The position numbers and the translations under genes are program-made. A stretch of 64,000 nucleotides of DNA. Origin: Halovivax limisalsi. Lineage in GTDB: Archaea > Halobacteriota > Halobacteria > Halobacteriales > Natrialbaceae. Positions 25,853-34,125 of the stretch are shown piece by piece. Under the pieces are notes generated by a model, which was not told the DNA's origin, did not search any database, and saw only the letters and a program-made list of their open reading frames with translations. Each line of letters begins with the position of its first letter. Within the stretch, counting starts at the first letter, position 1. Where the stretch lies: NCBI RefSeq assembly GCF_023093535.1, contig NZ_CP095757.1:2232001-2296000 (forward strand). Reading direction: 5' to 3'.

Positions 25853-26695
25853 ATGAACCGCCGCCGATTCCTGGCGCTCTCCGTCGTCGGCAGTAGCACC
25901 GTCCTCGCGGGCTGTCTCGGTGACGAATCCGACGACACGGAATCGTCGGATCCCGGAGCCACAGCGCCCGCCACTGATGGAGCGGACGACGACACCGACG
26001 ATGTCGAGTCGCCCTCGGACGGCGCCGAGTCGTCCGATTCGACGGACGAAACTGGCTCGACGGACGACTCCGACGACGGATCGGCCGAGGGCGAGTACGA
26101 GACGATCACCGTCGACGGACACGAGATTCCGCTGGTCCCCGTCGAGACGGCCCACGACTGGTACGAAGCGGACGGAACGTACTTCCTCGACGCCAGGAGC
26201 GAGGTCGCCTACGAAAACAGTCACATCGAGGGGGCCAGGTTGAGCCCCGCCGGTCGCCCGAACTTCGACCATCCGACCGACGACATCCCGCTCGACGCGC
26301 GCATCGTGACGTACTGTGGCTGCCCGCACCACCTCTCGTCGGCCCGCGCCGCGGAACTGTACGACGCGGGGTACACTGACGTCTACGCGATCGACGAGGG
26401 ATTCGGCGGCTGGACGGACGAGGGCTATCCGACCGTCGAGGGCTCGACCCAGCAGGCGGTCCGGTCCTACACCATCCGCGGCCGGACGGACGACGACTTC
26501 GCCGGCGAGCAGGTCTGGCTCGTCGACGCAGAGTCGGGCCAACAGTACGTCTCAGAGATCGGTGCCGACGGCTCCTTCAAACTCTCCTTCGAATTCGTCG
26601 CCGTCGACGACGACACCGTCGTCACCCTCGAACTTCCCGACCGAACGCTCGAACGGACCCTCGGCGAACTCTCCGCGTCGCCCATCGAACTGTAG
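25853..26695 (+). CDS. Rhodanese-domain TAT lipoprotein
   Basis: 280 residues from MNRRRFLALSVVGSSTVLAGC: twin arginine plus lipobox (LAGC, Cys near 21). A long Asp/Ser/Thr linker follows, then a rhodanese domain (about 95-195): VETAHDWYEADGTYFLDARSEVAYENSHIEGA, catalytic loop TYCGCPHHLSS and GFGGWTDEGYP. The last 75 residues form a beta-rich domain (TIRGRTDDDFAGEQVWLVD). Extracellular, membrane-anchored sulfur carrier or protein-thiol role is likely. TATA-like ATTATTATAGC lies about 30 bp upstream, giving a short leader. Confidence 0.88.
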   Translation: MNRRRFLALSVVGSSTVLAGCLGDESDDTESSDPGATAPATDGADDDTDDVESPSDGAESSDSTDETGSTDDSDDGSAEGEYETITVDGHEIPLVPVETAHDWYEADGTYFLDARSEVAYENSHIEGARLSPAGRPNFDHPTDDIPLDARIVTYCGCPHHLSSARAAELYDAGYTDVYAIDEGFGGWTDEGYPTVEGSTQQAVRSYTIRGRTDDDFAGEQVWLVDAESGQQYVSEIGADGSFKLSFEFVAVDDDTVVTLELPDRTLERTLGELSASPIEL

Positions 26696-26756
26696 CCGCT
26701 CGAGGCATCATCGAGACCAGATCGAGTCGCTGCCCGCGTGTTGCTCGCAGCATCAT

Positions 26757-26886
26757 GCTCCGGCCAGGATTTGAATAACGCGAAGACATCTCCTGCTCAC
26801 TCGCTCTGCTCGCGAGCGTTCGACTTCTCTACTTCAAATCCCCTCCGTGCGCGCTTCGCTCCCTCGTAAAACTCGGTCGCTGCAGT
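26757..26886. repeat. Degenerate tRNA-derived hairpin unit
   Basis: Starts GCTCCGgccaGGATTTGAA, a decayed copy of the tRNA-Glu 3' end, and carries a matching inverted arm (TTCAAATCC) about 75 bp later. It precedes two better conserved units and is 130 bp long. Confidence 0.55.
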
Positions 26887-27000
26887 GCTCCGTCTGGGAT
26901 TTAAACCGAAGCCAGACGGTCGCTCACCTCGTTCGCGCTGCGACTGGCAGGGCTCAAATCCAGGGTCACATCCGCTCCTCACCTTCGTTCGTCGCAGGAT
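26887..27000. repeat. tRNA-derived hairpin unit 1
   Basis: 114-bp unit starting with the tRNA-Glu 3' end pattern GCTCCGTCTGGGATTT. Its left arm (GGGATTT...GCCAG) pairs with a right arm (CTGGC...AAATCC) around a central loop. Nearly identical to the next unit, in direct tandem with it and with the tRNA. Confidence 0.8.
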
Positions 27001-27114
27001 GCTCCGTCTGGGATTTGAACCGAAGCCAGACGGTCGCTCACTTCGTTCGCGCTGCGGCTGGCAGGGCTCAAATCCAGGGTCACATCCGCTCCTCACCTTC
27101 GTTCGTCGCAGGAT
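27001..27114. repeat. tRNA-derived hairpin unit 2
   Basis: 114-bp unit, near-identical to 26887-27000, starting GCTCCGTCTGGGATTTGAAC exactly as the adjoining tRNA does. Contains the same inverted arms. Translations of this stretch produce repeated PDGRSLRSRC-type ORFs that are artefacts. Confidence 0.82.
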
Positions 27115-27188
27115 GCTCCGTCTGGGATTTGAACCCAGGTCATCGGCTCGAAAGGCCGAAATGATTGGCCGGACTACACCAACGGAGC
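27115..27188 (-). tRNA. tRNA-Glu (UUC anticodon)
   Basis: 74-nt cloverleaf on the minus strand. Acceptor GCTCCGT pairs with ACGGAGC; anticodon stem TCGGC/GCCGA holds loop CTTTCGA with anticodon TTC; T arm is CTGGG-TTCAAAT-CCCAG. No CCA is encoded. The 3' end is immediately continuous with two tandem repeats of itself. Confidence 0.95.
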
Positions 27189-27314
27189 GTCGATCGCTCG
27201 ACATCGCAGGCTTGCGGGGGGCTAGTAAAAAGCGTTCCGTTCCGCAGCCCGCGTGTAACCCGCTGGCATAGCCGCGATACAAACGATTTTAGGAGTGCCC
27301 GACCGCCATTCGGT

Positions 27315-28046
27315 ATGAAGTTCGTCAGATTTCGCGACGACGCCGGGGCGGTCCGACGAGGAACACTGGAGGACGGTGCGATTCACTTTGGCGGGCAGAC
27401 GTACGATCCCCACGACGTCGATTTCTTGCCCCCGTGCGAACCCACCAAGATCGTCTGCATCGGTCGCAACTACGCCAAGCACGCCGACGAGATGGGCAAC
27501 GACGTCCCCGACCGACCGCTACTCTTCTTGAAACCGCCGAACGCGCTCGCGGGCCACGGCGATACGATCACCGCCCCTGCGGGGACTGAGCGACTCGACG
27601 TCGAAGCGGAGCTCGGCGTCGTCATCGCCGACCAGTGTCGGAACGTCGACGCGGCGGACGCGATGGACGTCGTGGCCGGCTACACGTGCGTCGACGACGT
27701 TTCGAACCGCGACGACCAGCGCCAGGAACAGAATTGGGTCCGCGGGAAGGCCTTCGACGGCGCGGCGCCGATCGGGCCCGTCCTTGCGACGCCGGACGAG
27801 GTACCCGACGACGCCTTCGTTCGCTCGTCGATCAACGGCGAGCGCGTCCAGGACGGCTCGCTCGCGGACCTCATCTTCTCGATTCCCGAGCTGATCGCGG
27901 AGATCACGTCCTACCTCACCCTCGAGGCGGGGGACGTGATCGCGACCGGCACGCCGGAAGGCGTCACGGCGCTCTCCGACGGCGACCGGGTCGAGATCGA
28001 GGTCGAGGGCGTCGGGACGCTCGAACACACCGTGGAGTGGCCCTGA
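27315..28046 (+). CDS. Fumarylacetoacetate hydrolase family enzyme
   Basis: 243 residues. FAH fold hydrolase/decarboxylase acting on 2-oxo or acylpyruvate substrates. Opens MKFVRFRDDAGAVRRGTLEDG, then the catalytic segment KIVCIGRNYAKHADEMGN, metal-binding DVEAELGVVIADQCRN and GYTCVDDVSNRDDQ, RSSINGERVQDG, and AGDVIATGTPEGV near the end. The length is typical of YcgM-like acylpyruvases. It stands alone; a pathway cannot be assigned. Confidence 0.92.
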   Translation: MKFVRFRDDAGAVRRGTLEDGAIHFGGQTYDPHDVDFLPPCEPTKIVCIGRNYAKHADEMGNDVPDRPLLFLKPPNALAGHGDTITAPAGTERLDVEAELGVVIADQCRNVDAADAMDVVAGYTCVDDVSNRDDQRQEQNWVRGKAFDGAAPIGPVLATPDEVPDDAFVRSSINGERVQDGSLADLIFSIPELIAEITSYLTLEAGDVIATGTPEGVTALSDGDRVEIEVEGVGTLEHTVEWP

Positions 28047-28141
28047 CCGGAGGCCCGCTGCGATCTGATTCCATTCGGTCGCGAACCGATTCGGTTCGTT
28101 GCCGAATGCGATTGGGTGCCGTCTCGGTTCCGTCGCCGTTC

Positions 28142-29344
28142 TCACCGAAGCGCCGTTCGAACGGCCTCGAGGCCCGCCTCCACGTCGACGTCCGCGCCGG
28201 CCGATTCGAGGGCGTCGCCGAGCGCCGTCACGGTGAGCACGACGTTCTCGGGGCGTGCGGAGTATCCCATACACCCGATGCGGAAGACGTCGCCGGCGAG
28301 GTCGCCCAGGCCGCCGGCGATCTCCAGATCGTACCGTTCGAGGACCGCATCGCAGATCTCCCCGTCGTCGACGCCGTCGGGCACGACCACGGCGTTCAAA
28401 CTCGGCAGTCGGGCCGCCGGCGCGGCGTTCATCTCGAGGCCCATCCCCTCGACGCCGGCCTGGAGCGCCCCGGAGAGGCGTTCGTGGCGCTCCCAGCGCG
28501 CCTCGATCCCCTCCTCCGCGACGAGTCGCAGCGCCTCCCGGATCGCGTAGACGTTCGTAATCGGCGCCGTGTGGTGGTACGACCGCTCGTCTCCCCAGTA
28601 GCCCTCCAGGAGCGACAGGTCGAGGTACCACGATCGCGGCGGCTCGTCGCGCGCGAGCACGCGATCCATCGCCTCGTCGGAGAGCGTCAACGGGCTGGCA
28701 CCGGGCGGACAGGAGAGACACTTCTGCGGGCCCGCGTACGCCACGTCGATCCCCCACTCGTCGACCCGGAGTTCGACGCCGCCGAGCGAGGTGACGGTGT
28801 CGGCGATCACGAGCGCGTCGTGGTCGTGGGCCGCCTCGGTCAACGCGGGGACCTCCGGCTGGAGGACGCCCGTGCTCGTCTCGGCGTGGACGAATCCGAA
28901 GACGTCCGGGTCGTGCTCGGCGAGCGCGTCCGCGACGGTATCCGGATCCAGTGCTTCGCCCCACGGCGCGTCGACCGTCTCCACGGCGCCGCCGGCACGC
29001 CGGGCCATCTCCGCCATTCGGCCGCCGAAGTAGCCGTTCGTCGGCACCAGCACGGTGTCTCCGGGACGGACAACGTTCCCGATCGCCGCTTCCATCGCCG
29101 CCGAGCCGGTGCCCGATACCGGGATCGTCCAGCGGTTGTCGGTCCCGAACGTGTACCGCAGGAGCTCCTGGACCTCGTCCATGAGGTCGATAAACGCGGG
29201 ATCGAGGTGGCCGACCAGGGGCGTGCTCATCGCCCGCAACACCCGTGGGTGGACGTCGCTCGGCCCCGGCCCCATCAGGGTCCTATTCGGCGGCGATAAC
29301 TCCGTCGTCGACGGCGCCTCCGTCCGCTCCGCGTCGGGGGTCAT
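28142..29344 (-). CDS. Class V aminotransferase (serine/alanine-glyoxylate type)
   Basis: 400 residues. PLP enzyme of the AGXT/serine-pyruvate group: LMGPGPSDVHPRVLRAMSTPLVGHLDPAFIDLMDEV, VSGTGSAAMEAAIGNVVRPGDTVLVPTNGYFGGRMAEMARR, ETSTGVLQPEV, ADTVTSLGGVELRVDEWGIDVAYAGPQKCLSCPPG (PLP Lys in the QKCLS motif), and the C-terminal FRIGCMGYSARPENV. Likely transaminates glyoxylate or pyruvate with alanine or serine. Confidence 0.93.
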   Translation of the reverse strand: MTPDAERTEAPSTTELSPPNRTLMGPGPSDVHPRVLRAMSTPLVGHLDPAFIDLMDEVQELLRYTFGTDNRWTIPVSGTGSAAMEAAIGNVVRPGDTVLVPTNGYFGGRMAEMARRAGGAVETVDAPWGEALDPDTVADALAEHDPDVFGFVHAETSTGVLQPEVPALTEAAHDHDALVIADTVTSLGGVELRVDEWGIDVAYAGPQKCLSCPPGASPLTLSDEAMDRVLARDEPPRSWYLDLSLLEGYWGDERSYHHTAPITNVYAIREALRLVAEEGIEARWERHERLSGALQAGVEGMGLEMNAAPAARLPSLNAVVVPDGVDDGEICDAVLERYDLEIAGGLGDLAGDVFRIGCMGYSARPENVVLTVTALGDALESAGADVDVEAGLEAVRTALR

Positions 29345-29495
29345 GCTCGTGGATCCGGTTGCAACCGGGAAAAGCCTTCACGATGCGGCAGCGAAGCCCC
29401 TCGCGGTCTGACCGCCCGTCGATCGGCTCGCCCGGTTCCCGGACACGCAATCCGTCGTTCGACCGTCGGACGACGATGGGCTGTTCGCCCGCCAG

Positions 29496-29999
29496 TCAGT
29501 TCGCCTCGTCGTCCTGCGCGGGTACCCCGCCGGTGTCGTCGAGCTCCCCTTGGTCTACGCCGAGCACTGGCTCGTCGGTTGCGGCCGCCGCAAGCTCCTC
29601 GGGCGACGGGACCTCCCTCTCCGTGCCCGGTCCCCTTTCGACGACGGAGAGGCGGGCGATGCCGACCGCGACCAGCGCCGTGGTGAGCCCGAAGAACCAG
29701 AGCACGTCGGCGAGCGTCGACGCGGCGATCGCGACGCCCAGCGGAAGCGATCCGACGGCGAGTACCGCGCAGGCCATCGCGAAGATGAGCCCGCGACCGC
29801 TGCGAAGCTCGTGCGTCCCCCGGATCACCTGCACCAGGGATCCGAAGGCGACGAGCGGCGCCGCCAACCAGAGGAGCACGAGCGTCGCGGATCGAGTTTC
29901 GGGGAGCAAGACGAAAATCGTCGCCATCACGCCGAACACGAACAGTGCGACGTGGCGCGTCGACCGCTCCGATCCCGACGACGGTTCCCCTTCGGCCAT
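29496..29999 (-). CDS. Four-helix membrane protein, unknown function
   Basis: 167 residues from MAEGEPSSGSERSTRHVALFVFG; a 9-residue longer start exists. Four hydrophobic segments (about 17-37, 42-62, 73-95, 100-118) followed by an acidic cytoplasmic or external tail ending DDTGGVPAQDDEAN. No motif I recognise. Probably monocistronic, upstream of nothing related. Confidence 0.7.
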   Translation of the reverse strand: MAEGEPSSGSERSTRHVALFVFGVMATIFVLLPETRSATLVLLWLAAPLVAFGSLVQVIRGTHELRSGRGLIFAMACAVLAVGSLPLGVAIAASTLADVLWFFGLTTALVAVGIARLSVVERGPGTEREVPSPEELAAAATDEPVLGVDQGELDDTGGVPAQDDEAN

Positions 30000-30084
30000 A
30001 CGTGGGCTCTGCGAGCGCGGCGACAAATACGCACCGGTGTCGGGAGTCCCGGGCGAGACGATCGGATTCCGGACCGATTCGTCG

Positions 30085-31053
30085 TCAGTCGCCCGTTACG
30101 ACCACGTTTCGGAGCGCAGCCGGGTCCACGCCGTCGCGCAGCGCTTCGACGTTGGCCGCGACGATGTCGGCCAGCCGCTGGTAGTACGCCGGCGTGTGGC
30201 CGGCGTTGTGCGGCGTGATCTGGACGTTCTCGAAGGTCCAGAGCGGGTGGTCGGCCGGGAGCGGTTCCGGGTCGGTGACGTCGAGGGAGGCGCCCCGAAG
30301 CTGGTGCGACCTGAGCGCCGCGACCAGCGCGTCCGTCGAGACCACCGGACCGCGCGCGACGTTCACCAGGACGGCCGACGAGGGGAGCGTCTCGAACGCC
30401 GCCTCGTCGACGAGCTCGCGCGTCTCCGGCGTGAGCGGACAGGCCAGAATCAGGTACTCCGTCCGGGCGAGGACGTCCTGGAACGCATCGTAGCCGACGA
30501 CCTCGTCGGCCGGGCCGCCCTTCTCCGGCGAGTGGCGGACGCCGACGGTCTCGACGCCGAAGCCGTCCAGGCGTTCGAGTACCGCGGTGCCGATGTCGCC
30601 CATACCCACGACGGTGACCGTCGACCCGTAGAGTTCGTTCGTCCTGTAGCTGCGCCACTCCCGGCGGTCCTGGCGGTCGCGTCCCTCGCGGAATCGCAGC
30701 GCGAACGAGAGCACGGCCCCGATTGCGTGTTCGGAGACGTTCGGCCCGTGGACGCCCGAGGCGTTCGTCACCGTTACGCCCGCCTCGGCCAGCCGGTCGA
30801 GCGGGAGGTGATCCGTCCCGGCGTAGACGCCCGCGAACAGCTTCAGCTCCCCTGCGCGATCGAGGAGCGGTTCGTCCACGTCGAGGCCGGAAACGACGGT
30901 CGCAGACTCGATCATCGATCGTTCGTCGGCCGGCGTCCGGGCGAGCCGAACCGGGACGTCGGGGAGGCGCTCGCGAAGGGCCGCCGCGTACTCGTCGGTG
31001 GGGATGCCGTGAACGCCGCGTCGAAGCAGCAGGACGTCGATGTCGTCGCTCAT
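30085..31053 (-). CDS. D-2-hydroxyacid dehydrogenase
   Basis: 322 residues. NAD(P)-dependent dehydrogenase of the phosphoglycerate/glyoxylate reductase superfamily: VTNASGVHGPNVSEHAIGAVLSFALRF, the Rossmann motif VTVVGMGDIGTAVLERLDGFG, substrate Arg in VLVNVARGPVVSTDALV, acidic residue in DVTDPEPLPADHPLW and catalytic His in ITPHNAGHTPAYYQ. Exact 2-oxoacid substrate is unclear. Confidence 0.92.
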   Translation of the reverse strand: MSDDIDVLLLRRGVHGIPTDEYAAALRERLPDVPVRLARTPADERSMIESATVVSGLDVDEPLLDRAGELKLFAGVYAGTDHLPLDRLAEAGVTVTNASGVHGPNVSEHAIGAVLSFALRFREGRDRQDRREWRSYRTNELYGSTVTVVGMGDIGTAVLERLDGFGVETVGVRHSPEKGGPADEVVGYDAFQDVLARTEYLILACPLTPETRELVDEAAFETLPSSAVLVNVARGPVVSTDALVAALRSHQLRGASLDVTDPEPLPADHPLWTFENVQITPHNAGHTPAYYQRLADIVAANVEALRDGVDPAALRNVVVTGD

Positions 31054-31129
31054 ACCGGTGGGCAGGGTTCGCGATCCCTTATAGCATCGCTTCGAGGCAC
31101 CTGACGGGCGAGCGCGGGTCGCTCCGCGG

Positions 31130-31918
31130 CTACCGGCCGACGAAGTCCGGCTCCTCGTCGTCGAAGAACGTGCCGATGCCGCGCGCGTAGTCTTCCGTTT
31201 CGGTCAGGCCGGTCAGCTCGTCGCGCTCGGTCCGGAGGTGGTCGTCGAGCGATCGGTCGGCACCCTCGAAGAGCAGTCGGCGAATCGTCGCGTACGCCCT
31301 CGTCGGTCCCTCGGCGAGTTCGGTCGCGAGTTCGGCGAGTCGATCCTCGAACTCCGCGTCGGGGACCGCCTCCGTCACGAGCCCCGCCTCGACCGCTTCG
31401 GGCGCGTCGAAGGCCTCACCGAGCAACGCGAACGATTGGGCCCGTCGCAGGCCGAGCAGCTTCGGCAGCAGCCAGGTGATCCCGCCGTCGCCGGAGAGGC
31501 CGATCCGCGGATAGGCGTAGTCGATCCGGGCGGAGTCGGCCATGAGCGCGACGTCAGACGCGAGCGCGAGGCCGAGGCCGCCGCCCGCGACGATGCCGTT
31601 GATCCCGGTGACGACGGGTTTCGGCGCCGTCGTCATGGTCCGGACGCTGGCGTGTAGCGGGCCGGCGATCTCGTCGATGGCCGACTCGTCGCTCGAATCG
31701 CCCGAGAGCGAGCCGAGATCGGCGCCCGTGTTGTACGCGTGTTCCGAACCGGTGAGGACGATACACCGAACCTCGTCGTCCGTCGCGTGTTCGTCCAGTC
31801 CCGCGGCGATAGACGCCGCCATCTCTGGGGTCATCGCGTTGTGCCGGTCGGGCCGATCCATGACCACGCGGCCCACGTCGTCGATCCGTTCGACGCGGAC
31901 GTGTTCACTCTCGCTCAT
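31130..31918 (-). CDS. Enoyl-CoA hydratase/isomerase (crotonase) family
   Basis: 262 residues from MSESEHVRV; the ATG at 31918 gives family length. Crotonase fold: RVVMDRPDRHNAMTPEM, CoA-binding AYNTGADLGS, oxyanion hole GIVAGGGLGLALASDVALMADSA. The hydratase Glu normally following the second block is missing (YPRIGLSGDGGITWLLP); the GDGG/GDSG form is typical of PaaG-like isomerases, so an isomerase or other crotonase reaction is likelier than simple hydration. Confidence 0.9.
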   Translation of the reverse strand: MSESEHVRVERIDDVGRVVMDRPDRHNAMTPEMAASIAAGLDEHATDDEVRCIVLTGSEHAYNTGADLGSLSGDSSDESAIDEIAGPLHASVRTMTTAPKPVVTGINGIVAGGGLGLALASDVALMADSARIDYAYPRIGLSGDGGITWLLPKLLGLRRAQSFALLGEAFDAPEAVEAGLVTEAVPDAEFEDRLAELATELAEGPTRAYATIRRLLFEGADRSLDDHLRTERDELTGLTETEDYARGIGTFFDDEEPDFVGR

Positions 31919-32106
31919 ACCTACCGGTGGGCGGTCGATCGATAAAAACGGCGGTGATCCGCGTGTCGTCGACATCCGGCGCCGGGACGATACTCCCCGC
32001 GGGGGGACGCCGAGCGTTCTCGTTCCTCGCTCGCCGCGCCCGCGCGTCGTGATCCGGGTCGTGACGTTTCAGACCGCTTATTAGGGGCCGTTGAGTGGGG
32101 CGGCAT

Positions 32107-33486
32107 ATGGAACGCGTAGACGTCGCGATCGTCGGCGGTGGCCCGGCCGGCGCCTCGGCCGCCGAACAGGCCGCGGCTCACGGCGCCGAGACGGTCTGTC
32201 TCGAACAGGGCGTCCCCAGGGAGGACCGGACCGAGTTGGGCCCCGACTCGACCGACGCCGCCGGCATGCTCGACTACTGGGTCGACATCATGGACGAGGA
32301 CTACCGGGACATTCCCGACGACGTCATCCTGCAGGAACTCGGCGGGACGGACTTCGTCGGCCCGACGACGCGCGTCGAACTCGACACCACCGGCATGGAG
32401 GCGTCCTATCCCGGCTTCGGATTCACCTTCCACCGCGCGCGGATGGACGACTGGCTCTACGAGCGAGCGCGCGACGCCGGGGCCGAGATCCGCGTCGGCA
32501 CCAGCGTCTCGACCCTCGAAACGGATCTCCAGGCGTCCGGCCCGACCCACACCCTCGCGCTCTCGAACGGCGACGAACTCGCGGCCGACCGCGTGGTGCT
32601 CGCCGACGGCCCGCAGCGACGCATCACGCTGGACGCACTCGATCAGTTCACGCCTCCGGGGCGGAGCGTCGCCGACGCCCTCTCGCCACCCGCGGCGAAT
32701 CACATCGCGTACCAGGAGTACCGCGAGTTCCCCGCGGACGCCTTTCCCGACGATCGACTCCTCTTCTGGTGGGGCTGGATGCCCGGCGAGACCGCCTACC
32801 CCTGGGTGTTCCCCAACGACGGGACCGTCGCGCGCGTCGGCCTGACCATGCCCATCGGGATGACGCTCGACGACGTCGAATACCCGGAGACCTACCGGTT
32901 GCTCCGCCCGACCGACGACGGCATTCCGTCCGGGTCGACGTACATCGAACGCCTCCTCGACGCGGTCTACGGGGACGAGTACGACGTCGAGACCGACTTC
33001 CCCCGCGTCGAAGATCGCGGCAAGTCGAAGGGGACCGAAACCTACCCAATCTCTTCGACGCGGCCCATCGATTCGCCCGTCGAGGCCGGTATCGCCGTCG
33101 CAGGCGGTGCGATGGGGACGACCTCGGCGTTCCACGAGGGCGGCTACCACGTCGCCGTTCGGACCGGCAAGATCGCGGGCCGCCTCGCCGCGGTCGACCG
33201 CCTCGAGTCCTACAACGATCTGTGGAAGCGCGCGGTGGGCGACGAGATCTGTCGCAACGTCTCGTTCGCGGACATCGTCGCGGACTATCGACCCGACGAC
33301 TGGGACCGCGTCTTCGACGTCGCGAACGGCATGCTCGGCAGCGACGGCGGCAACGGTAGCCTCCTCGCCCGAGGGTACTCCGCCGGTATCGGCGCTTCGA
33401 AACTGCTACTCGCGTACAAGCGTCGGAAGTTCCGGTACCGTAACGGCGGCTACGTCCAGTTCCGCGAAGACGAGTACGTCTACTGA
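32107..33486 (+). CDS. FAD-dependent reductase, geranylgeranyl reductase-like
   Basis: 459 residues. Opens MERVDVAIVGGGPAGASAAEQAA (FAD Rossmann motif), with FHRARMDDWLYERARDAGAEIRVG, AADRVVLADGPQRR, and the GG-box-like AVAGGAMGTTSAFHEGGYHVAVRTGKIAG near residue 340. C-terminal GYSAGIGASKLLLAYKRRKFRYR is basic and could be membrane-associated. The family (GGR/FixC-like) reduces isoprenoid double bonds or handles electron transfer; archaeal lipid saturation is likely. A CTTATTAG element about 28 bp upstream is a probable TATA. Confidence 0.88.
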   Translation: MERVDVAIVGGGPAGASAAEQAAAHGAETVCLEQGVPREDRTELGPDSTDAAGMLDYWVDIMDEDYRDIPDDVILQELGGTDFVGPTTRVELDTTGMEASYPGFGFTFHRARMDDWLYERARDAGAEIRVGTSVSTLETDLQASGPTHTLALSNGDELAADRVVLADGPQRRITLDALDQFTPPGRSVADALSPPAANHIAYQEYREFPADAFPDDRLLFWWGWMPGETAYPWVFPNDGTVARVGLTMPIGMTLDDVEYPETYRLLRPTDDGIPSGSTYIERLLDAVYGDEYDVETDFPRVEDRGKSKGTETYPISSTRPIDSPVEAGIAVAGGAMGTTSAFHEGGYHVAVRTGKIAGRLAAVDRLESYNDLWKRAVGDEICRNVSFADIVADYRPDDWDRVFDVANGMLGSDGGNGSLLARGYSAGIGASKLLLAYKRRKFRYRNGGYVQFREDEYVY

Positions 33487-34125
33487 GGGGCTGGCAGTCG
33501 GTGTTCGACGACACCGACGGGAAGTGTTTTCCCGGCGCGTCGCCAATCATCGCTGTGCGTACCCCACGTCCCCGCCCGAGCTTACCCGGACGGGTGCGAT
33601 GACGAGCCGGAGAACCCGGGTACGCGACATTTGGGCGGCGCAAGCCGCCTCAATACCCGTGATTCCTGACGGAATCACGCTCGCCCGGCGGCTCGCGCCG
33701 CCTCGGCATTCGGTGGTTCCAACGGAACCACCCGCTCGACGGTTACACCGCCTCGCACAACGTGATTCCTGACGGAATCACGCTCGCCCGGCACGAGGGT
33801 TAGCCAGCAGAGACGGCACGCAGCCTGCGATGACGCTGGACGTTAGTGTTCCGGGCAACACCATCTTCCCGAGAAATACAGTTCCGAGTACCCGCGGGCG
33901 TCGACGCTGCGTCTCAAAACGGTGATCGTGCGACGACACTCGGTCATCAGTCTACGCGTCCGGACGTCCGCTTTCGCTCGCTTTCTCTTCCGGTCCGCCG
34001 GAGACCCCTTCCCTAGTCTGGTTTTCCATCAAAAAATTTATACTAGTCGTCAGAACTCGAGTGTCGACGCTGCGCAGCCGCTACAAAAACGATCCCCGGC
34101 CTGGACGACTGGCCGTGTTACGATA
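33487..34125. other. Intergenic stretch with hairpin array
   Basis: About 640 bp without a convincing gene. It holds the five-hairpin array described separately and, nearer the right end, an AT-rich segment (AAAAAATTTATACTAG near 34033-34047). On the minus strand that segment contains a T6 tract that could terminate the halocyanin transcript. Confidence 0.5.
33634..33781. repeat. Array of five short perfect hairpins
   Basis: In order: GGCGGC/GCCGCC with loop GCAA (33634-33649), GTGATTCC/GGAATCAC with loop TGAC (33659-33678), GGCGGC/GCCGCC with loop TCGC (33687-33702), GGTGGTTCC/GGAACCACC with loop AAC (33712-33732), and a second GTGATTCC/GGAATCAC with loop TGAC (33762-33781). The two GTGATTCC hairpins are each followed by GCTCGCCCGGC. 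Confidence 0.85.

Noticed and set aside
26757-27114. Additional tRNA genes or a CRISPR array
   Set aside because: Only the 3' portion of a tRNA is repeated, with no anticodon arm, and the units are long direct hairpin repeats without variable spacers.
26797-27282. Overlapping ORFs on both strands encoding repeated Arg/Ser-rich peptides
   Set aside because: They translate the tRNA-derived hairpin repeats and the tRNA itself.
29245-31104. 619-codon plus-strand ORF opposite the aminotransferase, membrane protein and dehydrogenase genes
   Set aside because: Composition is that of an antisense shadow and it crosses three well-supported minus-strand genes.
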